From the NCBI RefSeq assembly GCF_003387475.1, contig NZ_QUNO01000014.1, forward strand, positions 248,001-312,000: DNA of 64,000 nt. The letters run 5' to 3'. Positions 18,770 to 26,241 of this stretch are shown here, one piece after another. Every line of letters starts with the position of its first letter. The first letter of the stretch is position 1. This DNA is from Kutzneria buriramensis. Its GTDB lineage: Bacteria > Actinomycetota > Actinomycetes > Mycobacteriales > Pseudonocardiaceae. The position numbers were made by a program, and so were the translations under genes. The notes under the pieces were generated by a model. The model saw only the letters and a program-made list of their open reading frames with translations. It made no database searches and was not told the origin of the DNA.

Positions 18770-19010
18770 CCCCGCGAGTCGCGCTCACAGACACACCGAA
18801 TGTGGATTTCAGGCAGAAACGAGCCTCAAGGCTCACTTCTGCCTGAAACCGTATTTCGGTATGACGGTGCTTGTGCCGCGCGTTCCGCGCGGGGTGAGGT
18901 CGCTGAAGATCCGGTCTCTTCCTGGTCTCAGCTCGATCGATGGACAGACTCGATCGAGCTGAGCCCGCGGTCCTTCAGACCGGCGCGACCTCGCGCGCGA
19001 CTCGCGGGGG
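18769..19010. repeat. Palindromic element S2 (expanded, with nested hairpins)
   Basis: Outer 16-bp arms CCCCCGCGAGTCGCGC (18769-18784) and its complement (18995-19010) are the same as in element S1 at 28825. Inside, TTTCAGGCAGAA / TTCTGCCTGAAA form a 12-bp hairpin around GAGCC-TCAA-GGCTC. ACACCGAATGT, also shared with S1, follows the left arm. Element R1 occupies the rest of the interior. The left arm coincides with the truncated start of the glycosyltransferase gene. Confidence 0.8.
18875..18998 (+). repeat. Structured repeat R1 (short-loop form)
   Basis: Member of the R family. The leader hairpin GCCGCGCG-TTC-CGCGCGGG comes first. Stem 1 is GAGGTCGC (18896) / GCGACCTC (18985). Stem 2 is CCGGTCT (18911) / AGACCGG (18977). 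Stem 3 is the 14-bp CTCAGCTCGATCGA (18927) / TCGATCGAGCTGAG (18950) with loop TGGACAGAC. Compared with R4, stem 1 carries a compensated C-G to T-A change. It lies within S2, 3' of the lectin gene on the opposite strand. Confidence 0.85.
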
Positions 19011-19016
19011 ATCAGC

Positions 19017-19547
19017 TCAGGAGCCGAGGGTCCAGTGCTGGTCGATGTGCAGGTGGCAGTCCCACAGCACCAGCAGGGTGCCGTTGGCGGTGCTCCCGTT
19101 GTTGGCCAGGCCGACGCACCTGCCCGACGGCGGGTTGGTCAGCGCGTAGATGCCGTCGGACAGCGTGGTCCACGCCCACTGCTGGTCGGGGTGGCCATGG
19201 CAGTCTCACAGCACGAGCCAGGTGCCGTTGGCGGTGCTGCCGTTGTTGGCCAGCCCGACACACTTGCCGTTCGGGAAGCCGGAAGCGGTGCTGCGCAGCA
19301 GCGGGTTGGTGCCGTACCAGTACTGATCGACGTGGTAATGACAGTCCCAGAGCACGAGCGCCGTGCCGTTGTCGGTGCTGCCGTTGTTGGCGAGGCCGAC
19401 GCACTTGGGGGAGCTGCTGGCGGCGCTGTGGATGGTGAACCCGTTGGTGGCCGGGGCGTTCGGTGAGGCGTACGCCGGGGTGACGGCCGCGACGGCGAGG
19501 GCGAGCGCCCCCAACAACACCTGTGTGGCACGGGAAATCTTGCGCAT
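19017..19547 (-). pseudogene. Ricin-B lectin (RICIN) protein with internal nonsense codon
   Basis: An exported beta-trefoil lectin of 176 codons. The signal peptide (QVLLGALALAVAAVTPAYA) precedes three subdomains, each with CVGLANNGST.NGT and a LVLWDCH ending. In the second copy the Trp codon of LVLWDCH is TGA (19206-19208), so translation would stop after two thirds of subdomain 2. The frame then continues cleanly to DQHWTLGS. A single base change explains this. The ATG at 19547 follows AAGGGC. Either a recent pseudogene, a sequencing error or stop readthrough. Confidence 0.85.
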
Positions 19548-19610
19548 CGACAATGCCCTTTCACGGTTTCGCCTTCCTCGCAAGGAAACCGTGACGGCGT
19601 CACCGCGTCG

Positions 19611-20288
19611 TCACCGAGCCGGGACGCTTCCCGTACGGGCACCCGCCACCCGAATGGTGGCTGGCGCCAACAACAAGCCGATCACCAGCGCCCCACCGTG
19701 GATGTTGGCCAGCGCCGACAGGAACAGGGCGGTGACCACCACCGCGATGGCTGTCGGCCGAACGGCCCACGCCCGGGTCTGCGCGACCATCATTGCCGCG
19801 ACTCCGATGAAGGTCAGTGGGAACCACACGCTGCCGATCAGGGCCCCGCACCACAGCAGGACGGCGGCCGCGCCCCACGCGGGCAGCCGCGAGTCGCGCC
19901 GCCACAGGGCGAGGGCAGCCGCGCCGGTGAGGCCGCAGACGGCGATCGAGTTGCCGCCGCCGACCGGCTGCCACAGGTAGCCGACGAACTCGCTGACGAT
20001 GCCGACGCCGAAGTAGTGCAGCAGCCACCCGGGCCGGGTCAGCACCTGCTCGGCGACGGTGCCGACGAGCACCAGGAACAGCAGGTTGGACGCGGTGCCG
20101 GCGATTCCGCCGTCCTGCACGAAGAGCGAGGTCACGGTGCGCCACCACTCGCCGTGCAGCCCGGCCGGCGTCCGCTCGAACCGTTCCAGCACACCGGGAA
20201 CGGTGAGTTGCACGATGTTGGCCGCGGCGGTCACGGTGGTCACGGCGGCGGTCAGGACGGGGAAGCGCATGCACAGATCATGAGCCAT
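19611..20288 (-). CDS. Rhomboid-like membrane protease
   Basis: Predicted 225-residue protein with about six transmembrane helices, matching the rhomboid core. GGGNSIAVCGL aligns with the catalytic-serine motif GASGAVFGL, with S kept and the second G replaced by I. NIHGGALVIGLLL supplies the helix-6 histidine. GEWWRTVTSLFVQDGGIAGTASNLLFL matches the WR...H-region strand. An intramembrane serine protease is likely, with unknown substrates. I use the ATG at 20288; a GTG at 20303 is possible. The IclR gene lies 41 bp or more upstream, same strand. Confidence 0.8.
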   Translation of the reverse strand: MAHDLCMRFPVLTAAVTTVTAAANIVQLTVPGVLERFERTPAGLHGEWWRTVTSLFVQDGGIAGTASNLLFLVLVGTVAEQVLTRPGWLLHYFGVGIVSEFVGYLWQPVGGGNSIAVCGLTGAAALALWRRDSRLPAWGAAAVLLWCGALIGSVWFPLTFIGVAAMMVAQTRAWAVRPTAIAVVVTALFLSALANIHGGALVIGLLLAPATIRVAGARTGSVPAR

Positions 20289-20344
20289 GGACCGGCCCGC
20301 CACCTGGTCCGGCGATCACGGCGCGGCCATGACAAATGACACGG

Positions 20345-21091
20345 TCAGAGCATGCCGGTCTGCCGGGAGATGCCGCTGGCGGCGGTCCGCACGGCGTAGG
20401 CGAGCCGGTCGACGTCCACGGACGAGTGCGCGACGATCGACACGGCTGCCACGACACCGCCGTCAGGGCGCGTGACCGGCGACGCGACCGAGCATGCCCC
20501 GAGCGTCATCTCCTCGCGGGAGAACGCCACCTGCTCGTCCCTCACGGTTGCCAGCGTCCGGGACAGCCGCCCGGGCTCGATGATCGTGTACCGGGTGAAC
20601 CGCCGAAGTCCCTTCTCCGCCAACGAGGCCAGCAGCTCGGTGCCGGCCGCGGCGAGCAGCACCTTGCCGACCCCGGTGGCGTGCAAGGGAAGCCGGCCGC
20701 CGATGCGGGTGCGGGTCGGCACCGACCGGACGCTGTTGATGTTCTCCACGCACAGCGCGGTCCGCCCATCCAGCACCGCTAGCTGGATGTTCTCGTGGGT
20801 GGCGTGGTACAGGTCCTGCATGTACGGCAGCGCGAGTTCGCGCAGGTTGCGGTAGCTCGGCGCCAGCGTGCCCAGCTTCCACAGCCGCAGCCCGACCCGA
20901 TACCGACCGTCGGGCAATCGTTCCAGCCAGCCACCGGCTGTCAGTTCGGCCAGCAGCCGGTGTGCGGTGGGCAGCGGCAGTTCGGTGCGCGCGGCGATCT
21001 CGGTGAGGGACTGCGTCGGCGTGGTCGCGTCGAACGTGTCGAGGACGCTGAGCAGCCTGCGCACCACGCTGCGCCGAGGCCCGTCCGTCAT
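20345..21091 (-). CDS. IclR family transcriptional regulator
   Basis: Predicted 248-residue regulator. The N-terminal winged helix (about 10-75) reads SLTEIAARTELPLPTAHRLL then GGWLERLPDGRYRVG. The C-terminal effector domain has the typical GRLPLHATGVGKVLLA and GACSVASPVTRPDGGVVAAVSI. The ATG at 21091 follows AAAGGAA. It diverges from a SnoaL-like gene 72 bp away, the likely target. IclR proteins usually control aromatic or acid catabolism. Confidence 0.92.
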   Translation of the reverse strand: MTDGPRRSVVRRLLSVLDTFDATTPTQSLTEIAARTELPLPTAHRLLAELTAGGWLERLPDGRYRVGLRLWKLGTLAPSYRNLRELALPYMQDLYHATHENIQLAVLDGRTALCVENINSVRSVPTRTRIGGRLPLHATGVGKVLLAAAGTELLASLAEKGLRRFTRYTIIEPGRLSRTLATVRDEQVAFSREEMTLGACSVASPVTRPDGGVVAAVSIVAHSSVDVDRLAYAVRTAASGISRQTGML

Positions 21092-21162
21092 CGTCGACGT
21101 TCCTTTCACGGGGTGGAAGTCAGGTGTCGACCGTACTCGGCGGCGGCTGGCAGCGTCGAGCA

Positions 21163-21744
21163 ATGGACGAACAGGAGATAGCCGCGGTGGTTCAGCGCTG
21201 GGCCATCCACCGAGACGCCGGCGACTGGGAGCGTTTCCGGGAGCTCTGGCACCCCAACGGGTGGATGAGCGCCACCTGGTTCGACGGCCCGTTCGAGGAG
21301 TTCATCCGGGCCAGCCAACGGGCTTTCGCCGCCGGCGTGCGGATCCTGCACTTCCTGGGCGGCACCGCCGTCGAGGTCGGCGGCGGGCACGCCATCGCGC
21401 AGACCAAGATGACCATCACCCAACGCGGCCCGGTCCACGGGGTCGAGGTCGACGTGGTGTGCACCGGCAGGTTCTACGATTTCTTCGCGCGCCACGAAGG
21501 CGAATGGCGCATCGCGCACCGCCAACCGATCTACGAGCGCGACCGCATGGACCCGGTCGATCCGGCCGCGACCCTGAGCCTGGACGCCGACAGGCTCGCC
21601 GGATTCCCCGAGGGCTACCGGCACCTGGCGTATCTCCAGGAGGCCAACGGCAGCACGGTCCGTCAGGGGCTGCCCGGCCTCAACGACGAGGCCGTGCGAC
21701 GGCTCTACCGCGAGGGTCGGGCCTGGCTCCTGGAGGCGGCCTAG
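21163..21744 (+). CDS. SnoaL/NTF2-like protein
   Basis: Predicted 193-residue protein with an NTF2 cone fold. The N-terminal helix is QEIAAVVQRWAIHRDAGDWERF, then ELWHPNGWMSATWF. The strand-rich part HFLGGTAVEVGGGHAIAQTKMTI and GRFYDFFARHEGEWRIAHRQPIYE closes the cone. Related proteins act as hydroxylases' partners, dehydratases or hydrolases on small hydrophobic substrates. Divergent from and probably controlled by the IclR gene. The ribosome site is poor; a possibly leaderless message. Confidence 0.8.
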   Translation: MDEQEIAAVVQRWAIHRDAGDWERFRELWHPNGWMSATWFDGPFEEFIRASQRAFAAGVRILHFLGGTAVEVGGGHAIAQTKMTITQRGPVHGVEVDVVCTGRFYDFFARHEGEWRIAHRQPIYERDRMDPVDPAATLSLDADRLAGFPEGYRHLAYLQEANGSTVRQGLPGLNDEAVRRLYREGRAWLLEAA

Positions 21745-21820
21745 CGACGAGCGGTCGAGAGGCACACCGGATTCGCGCGCCGATCCCTTCCGTGACCCTC
21801 CGCCCCTCCGTGACCGCTCT

Positions 21821-21858
21821 TTGAAGCGCCGTGAACTTTGTGCTACAAAGTTCACGGC
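21821..21858 (+). promoter_or_regulatory. Promoter with overlapping 31-bp operator palindrome
   Basis: TTGAAG (21821-21826) and TACAAA (21844-21849), 17 bp apart, form a good sigma-70-type promoter. Overlaid on spacer and -10 is a perfect inverted repeat, GCCGTGAACTTTGT (21828-21841) / ACAAAGTTCACGGC (21845-21858), with a 3-nt centre. A bound dimer would block RNA polymerase. The winged-helix regulator encoded second in the operon is the obvious candidate. Confidence 0.75.
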
Positions 21859-21881
21859 AGTCGCGAGAGGGGGTGGGCGAG

Positions 21882-22493
21882 GTGGATCGGGAAGGCGAGC
21901 TGTCGCCGGCGGAGTCGCTGGCGCTGATCGAGGGGCAGCGTGCGGAACTCCGCCGACGACGGGGCATCAGGCCGGAGCTGATACTCCTTGCCTGGGGCCT
22001 GGCGTACCTGCTGGGCTTCGGCGGCTTCTACCTTGCGCTGCAAGGGGTTGTGCCGGAGGTGCTGGCCGGCCTGGTGCTGGGGGCGCTCGGCGCGGTCGCC
22101 CTCGTGCTGCCGATCGTGGAGGGGGTGCGGGCCGCGAGGGGGGTGCGCGGCCCGTCTCGCACGGTCGGCGTCATGTACGGCTCGGCCTGGGGATTGGCCT
22201 TCTGTGCCAACGCGATCGTGCAGACCTCGCTGCAACGGCAGCTGGCGGCCTCGCCGGAGATCGTCAGCCTGATGTGGTCGTCGAGCTCGCTGGCGGTCGC
22301 CGGCCTGATGTATCTCGCCGGCGCGATGCTGTGGCGGGACGTGCCGCAGTATCTGCTCGGGGCTTGGATGTTGGTGTCGGCGGCGCTGAGCGTGCTCGCC
22401 GGCGTGCCGGGCAACTTCCTGGTGCTGGCGTTCGCCGGTGGCGGCGGCATGCTGGCGCTGTCCGGCTACTACGTGATCCGCAGCCGGCGATGA
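21882..22493 (+). CDS. Hypothetical membrane protein of ABC exporter operon
   Basis: Predicted 203-residue protein with about six hydrophobic helices after a charged N-terminus (SPAESLALIEGQRAELRRRR). Its stop overlaps the start of the winged-helix regulator (ATGA). It is commonly seen that such small membrane proteins precede a PadR/ArsR-like regulator and ABC transporter in actinobacteria, but the function is unknown. I choose GTG at 21882, with GAGAGGGGG about 8 nt upstream; a GTG at 21873 is also in frame. Confidence 0.75.
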   Translation: MDREGELSPAESLALIEGQRAELRRRRGIRPELILLAWGLAYLLGFGGFYLALQGVVPEVLAGLVLGALGAVALVLPIVEGVRAARGVRGPSRTVGVMYGSAWGLAFCANAIVQTSLQRQLAASPEIVSLMWSSSSLAVAGLMYLAGAMLWRDVPQYLLGAWMLVSAALSVLAGVPGNFLVLAFAGGGGMLALSGYYVIRSRR

Positions 22494-22807
22494 CCCAGCC
22501 GTGGCCGGAGCTCGACCCGGTGATTCACGCCCAGGCGCGGCTGCGCGTGATGGTGGCGCTGTCCACGCTCGGGCCGAAGGACCAGTTGACTTTCCCGCGG
22601 TTGCAACAACTTCTGGACATGACCGCGGGCAACCTGTCCACGCACCTGCGCAAGTTGGAGGAAGCCGGGTACGTGGAGATCACCAAGACGCACGAGCGCC
22701 GCACGCCGGTGACCTACGTGGCGCTCACGCCACTCGGCCGGCGCGCGTTCGAGGCGTACACCGAGGGGCTGCGAGCCCTGTTGGGACCGAGGGGGGAACC
22801 GCCGTGA
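22490..22807 (+). CDS. Winged-helix transcriptional regulator (HTH_34/ArsR-like)
   Basis: Predicted 105-residue single-domain DNA-binding protein. The helix-turn-helix spans LTFPRLQQLLDMTAGNLSTH and LRKLEEAGYVEITKTHER, with the wing RRTPVTYVALTPLGRRAF. Small regulators of this type typically repress the exporter operon that contains them. Starts at an ATGA overlap with the membrane protein and ends in a GTGA overlap with the ATPase, so the four genes form one tightly coupled operon. Confidence 0.88.
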   Translation: MTQPWPELDPVIHAQARLRVMVALSTLGPKDQLTFPRLQQLLDMTAGNLSTHLRKLEEAGYVEITKTHERRTPVTYVALTPLGRRAFEAYTEGLRALLGPRGEPP

Positions 22808-23511
22808 TCATCGAGATCGACGACGTCAGAAAGCGTTACGGGGAAAGGAATGCCGTCGACGGCGTGACGCTGTCGATCGAGGCGGGGGAGTTCTTCGGCG
22901 TGCTCGGCCCGAACGGGGCCGGCAAGTCGACGCTGGTGGAGATCGTCGAGGGCCTGCGCCCGGCCGACTCGGGCACGGTCACCGTGCTCGGCCGCACGCC
23001 GTGGCCGCGAGACCTGGACCTGCTGGCCAGAATGGGCATTCAGACCCAGTCCTCCGCGTTCTTCACCCGGCACACCGCCATCGAGCACCTGCGGCGGGTC
23101 GCCGCGCTACACCGGGTGCCGCGCGAACGTGCCGACGAAGTTCTGCAACTGGTGGGCCTCCAGGACGTCGCCGAAACTCGGGTGGAGAAGCTCTCCGGCG
23201 GCCAGCGGCAGCGGCTGGCGATCGCCTCGGCGCTGACCCACGACCCGGAGCTGCTGTTCCTGGACGAGCCCACAGCCGCGCTGGATCCGTTGGCGCGAAA
23301 GCAGTTCTGGGGTCTGCTCAAGACGCTGTCGCCCGCCGGGCGCACGATCGTCTACACAACCCACCACCTTGACGAGGCCGAGGCGCTCTGCGACCGGGTC
23401 GCGATCATCCAGAGCGGACGGATCGTGGCGGTGGACACCCCGGCCGGCCTGCGGCAGCGGACCGGCTCGGCGAACCTGGAAGACGCTTACCTGAAGTTGG
23501 TGGCGGCATGA
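22804..23511 (+). CDS. ABC transporter ATP-binding protein
   Basis: Predicted 235-residue ATPase. Walker A GPNGAGKST, signature LSGGQRQRLAI, Walker B LLFLDEPTAALD and the H-loop VYTTHH are intact. The DrrA/NatA-like architecture suggests an exporter of drugs or lipids. GTG start overlaps the regulator stop; the end overlaps the permease start (ATGA). It pairs with one permease encoded next, giving a two-subunit homodimeric exporter. Confidence 0.93.
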   Translation: MIIEIDDVRKRYGERNAVDGVTLSIEAGEFFGVLGPNGAGKSTLVEIVEGLRPADSGTVTVLGRTPWPRDLDLLARMGIQTQSSAFFTRHTAIEHLRRVAALHRVPRERADEVLQLVGLQDVAETRVEKLSGGQRQRLAIASALTHDPELLFLDEPTAALDPLARKQFWGLLKTLSPAGRTIVYTTHHLDEAEALCDRVAIIQSGRIVAVDTPAGLRQRTGSANLEDAYLKLVAA

Positions 23512-24227
23512 ACGCCTCGGCCGGCGCGTACCTGTTGTCCATGGTGCGCAACAAGATCGCGCTGTTCTTCACGTTCGCATTTCCATTGCTGTTCATCGTC
23601 CTGTTCGGGCTGTTGTTCGGCGGCCCCGGTCACATGGACCAGCTCGCGGCGGGCGTCCTGGACTGGGGCGTCGGCAACGCGGCGATGTTCGGCGTCGCCT
23701 ACACCATCGTGCAGTGGCGGCGGGATGACCTGCTGCGGCTGGTCCGCACCACGCCGACGCCGGTGACCTCCCTGCTGTCCGGCTGGTTCGCGGTGGTGCT
23801 GGGAATCGCCGTCGCGCAGGCAGCGCTGTTCCTGGGCGTGTCGCTGTTGCCGGTTTTCGGCCTTACCGTGCCGTTTCCGGGCGTCGCCCTGCTGCCGGTG
23901 GTGCTGCTCTTCGGCTGCCTGGCGTTCTTCGCGATGGGCGTGGTGGTCGGCAGGGTGGCGTCGAACCCGGACGCCGTCGGGGCCATCGCCAACTGCGTGA
24001 TGATCCCGATGGCGTTCCTGTCCGGCTCGTTCTATCCGCTGGAGCTGGCGCCGCACTGGATGACGGTGGTGTCGCGGTTCCTGCCGCTTCGCTATCTGAA
24101 CGACGCCACACGAACCGTCCTAACCGGACAGTACGACCTGGTGGCGCCGTTGTCGGCCCTGCTGGGGTTCGCGGTCCTTTTCGGCGCGATCGGACTGCGC
24201 ACCTTCAAGTGGGCCGACAACGGCTAG
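23508..24227 (+). CDS. ABC-2 type transporter permease
   Basis: Predicted 239-residue permease with about six membrane helices. It starts with RNKIALFFTFAFPLLFIVLFGLLFG, a typical ABC-2 first helix, and has the family's C-terminal LSGSFYPLELAPHWM and FLPLRYLNDATR motifs. Coupled to the ATPase by a 4-bp overlap. Substrate unknown; the operon's own repressor suggests induction by the exported compound. Confidence 0.92.
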   Translation: MNASAGAYLLSMVRNKIALFFTFAFPLLFIVLFGLLFGGPGHMDQLAAGVLDWGVGNAAMFGVAYTIVQWRRDDLLRLVRTTPTPVTSLLSGWFAVVLGIAVAQAALFLGVSLLPVFGLTVPFPGVALLPVVLLFGCLAFFAMGVVVGRVASNPDAVGAIANCVMIPMAFLSGSFYPLELAPHWMTVVSRFLPLRYLNDATRTVLTGQYDLVAPLSALLGFAVLFGAIGLRTFKWADNG

Positions 24228-24231
24228 CGGC

Positions 24232-25161
24232 TCACTCCCCGCGGCTGCGGCGCTCGTACGAGATCGAGTACGCCGAGTTCCGCAGCCGCGGCAGCGGGTC
24301 GTCGGACAGGTCGATGCCGGGCGTGAGGTTGGTCGGGTCGAAGATCTGCGCCGCCCAGTGGTCCTGGTCGTCGACCTCGCCGGTGATGGCGAGCGTGCCG
24401 ACGACGATCTCCGGCCGGTCGGCCGGCCACACCTGGGTGGCGTCGTTCGTCGGGTCGCTCGGGTCGGCCAGCGTGACGTGCAGGGTGAACGTCACCGGGC
24501 CGGCCCCCAGCCGCTCGACGAACTCGTCGATGAGGAACTGGAGCTCGGAGTGGGCCACGGCGTCCGCGTCGAGGTTCTGCTCGCCCAGGTCGGGCGCCCA
24601 GCGGTAGCGCACGGCCTGCCGGTCGCCGTCGCCGTTCACCCAGGTGAACGCGTGCAGCGCCTGGTAACCGGTGGTGCCGAAGCTGGCCGGCACGCCCATC
24701 GCGCCCAGCGCCTGGAACGCCGGCACCGAGCTCGGGTGCTGGGCCAGGAAGCCCTGGAGGTTCGCCTGGTCGCCCGTGCCGGCGTCCTTGTCCGCGGCAA
24801 GCGCTTTCACCAACGCCAGGAACTCGTCCGGGGTCGCCACCAGGAACCGAGGAAGGTTCACGCCGATCAGGTCGGTCGACGTGCCGTCGGGCAGCTGGAA
24901 CTTGGTGGCCATGCCGCGGCCGCCGGGCACGGTGTCCGGCATGGCCGGATTGCCGCTGCCGTTGGAGAAGCGGACCGTGGCCGACACCGGCTCGCCCTGG
25001 AGATGAGCGGCGGTCGTGTACTTCGCGGCCTCGCCGGTCGGTGTGAAGGTGGCGGTGAAGCAGGCGCCGCGGGCGTGCGCGCGACGGTAGCCGGGATGGC
25101 GGCCGTCGAGATGCTCCATCGTGTCCACCACCTGGACGGGCAACGGGGTTTCAGCGGTCAT
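24232..25161 (-). CDS. Catalase-family peroxidase (SrpA-like)
   Basis: Predicted 309-residue heme protein of the small catalase-related family. Visible features are GYRRAHARGACFTATFTPTG (distal histidine in AHARG), TVRFSNGSGNPAMPD, GRGMATKFQLP, and a C-terminal LTPGIDLSDDPLPRLRNSAY with the heme-tyrosine region R.R..AY. These enzymes use organic hydroperoxides rather than dismutating H2O2 fast. No signal peptide. The gene is convergent with the ABC permease and divergent from the desaturase. Confidence 0.88.
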   Translation of the reverse strand: MTAETPLPVQVVDTMEHLDGRHPGYRRAHARGACFTATFTPTGEAAKYTTAAHLQGEPVSATVRFSNGSGNPAMPDTVPGGRGMATKFQLPDGTSTDLIGVNLPRFLVATPDEFLALVKALAADKDAGTGDQANLQGFLAQHPSSVPAFQALGAMGVPASFGTTGYQALHAFTWVNGDGDRQAVRYRWAPDLGEQNLDADAVAHSELQFLIDEFVERLGAGPVTFTLHVTLADPSDPTNDATQVWPADRPEIVVGTLAITGEVDDQDHWAAQIFDPTNLTPGIDLSDDPLPRLRNSAYSISYERRSRGE

Positions 25162-25303
25162 CAGCGCGCGGTCCAATCGCTGGGTCGGTGCGGGGAGTCG
25201 ACAGTAGGTCTAAGCCCACCACGAGTTCGGAGTCCAGGCATCCTGACCTGGGCTTCCCCACCCGGCAGTGTTTGGGACACGTTCGAACTCACCGGAGGTG
25301 TGC

Positions 25304-26236
25304 GTGTCCACAACGCTGGCCAGGCCCGATATCGACCCCGAGCCGAAGGGCACGGTGGAGCAGGTGCTGCTGGCCGTGTTCGTGGTGGTGCCGTTCCTCG
25401 CGCTGCTCGCCGCGGTGCCGCTGGCCTGGGGCTGGGGCCTCGGCTGGCACGACGTGGTGATCACCCTGGTGTTCTACTTCGTGTCCGGATTCGGCGTCAC
25501 CGTCGGATTCCACCGGCTGTTCACGCACGGCTCGTTCCGCGCCGAGCCGGCCCTGCGGGTGGCGCTGGCCGTGGCCGGCAGCCTGGCGCTGGAGATGGGC
25601 GTGATCGACTGGGTCGCCACGCACCGCCGGCACCACAAGTACGCCGACCGCGCCGGCGACCCGCACTCGCCGTGGCGCTTCGGCTCGGACTGGAAGGCCC
25701 TGACCAAGGGCCTGGCCTACGCCCACGTCGGCTGGCTGTTCGACCGCGAGCGAACCTCGGCCGAGCGGTTCTGCCCCGACCTGCTGGCCGACCCGGCGAT
25801 CCGTGCGGTCCACCGGCGGTTCGAGCTGCTGGTGGCGGCGTCGCTGCTGGCCCCGGCGCTGGTCGGCGGCCTGTGGAGCATGTCGTGGCAGGGCGCGCTG
25901 ACGGCGTTCTTCTGGGGCTCGCTGGTCCGGATCGCGCTGCTGCACCACGTCACGTGGTCGATCAACTCGATCTGCCACACGTTCGGCGACGAGGAGTTCG
26001 AGGTGCGGGACAAGTCCCGCAACGTGGGCTGGCTGGCCGTGCTGAGCATGGGGGAGTCCTGGCACAACCTGCACCACAGCGACCCCACCTGCGCCCGCCA
26101 CGGCGCCCTGCCCGGCCAGGTCGACCCGAGCGCGCGGGTGATCTGGATCTTCGAACGGCTCGGCTGGGCCCACGACGTGCGGTGGCCCGACCCGGCACGA
26201 CTTGCGGCAAAGCGGCTGCCGGCCGCCCGAGGCTGA
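25304..26236 (+). CDS. Acyl-CoA (delta-9 type) fatty acid desaturase
   Basis: Predicted 310-residue membrane di-iron desaturase. The three histidine boxes are GFHRLFTHGSF (HxxxxH), THRRHHKYAD (HxxHH) and SWHNLHHSDP (HxxHH), with intervening hydrophobic helices. It should introduce a double bond into membrane acyl chains. GTG start behind GGAGG. The sensor kinase gene begins 5 bp after its stop, so the two are likely transcribed together, recalling the desaturase/DesK thermosensor pairing of Bacillus, although orthology is not implied. Confidence 0.92.
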   Translation: MSTTLARPDIDPEPKGTVEQVLLAVFVVVPFLALLAAVPLAWGWGLGWHDVVITLVFYFVSGFGVTVGFHRLFTHGSFRAEPALRVALAVAGSLALEMGVIDWVATHRRHHKYADRAGDPHSPWRFGSDWKALTKGLAYAHVGWLFDRERTSAERFCPDLLADPAIRAVHRRFELLVAASLLAPALVGGLWSMSWQGALTAFFWGSLVRIALLHHVTWSINSICHTFGDEEFEVRDKSRNVGWLAVLSMGESWHNLHHSDPTCARHGALPGQVDPSARVIWIFERLGWAHDVRWPDPARLAAKRLPAARG

Positions 26237-26241
26237 GGAGA

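Noticed and set aside
19611-20288. Rhomboid-like protein as catalytically dead
   Set aside because: At first no GxSG was seen, but GNSIAVCGL aligns with GASGAVFGL, so the serine is kept.
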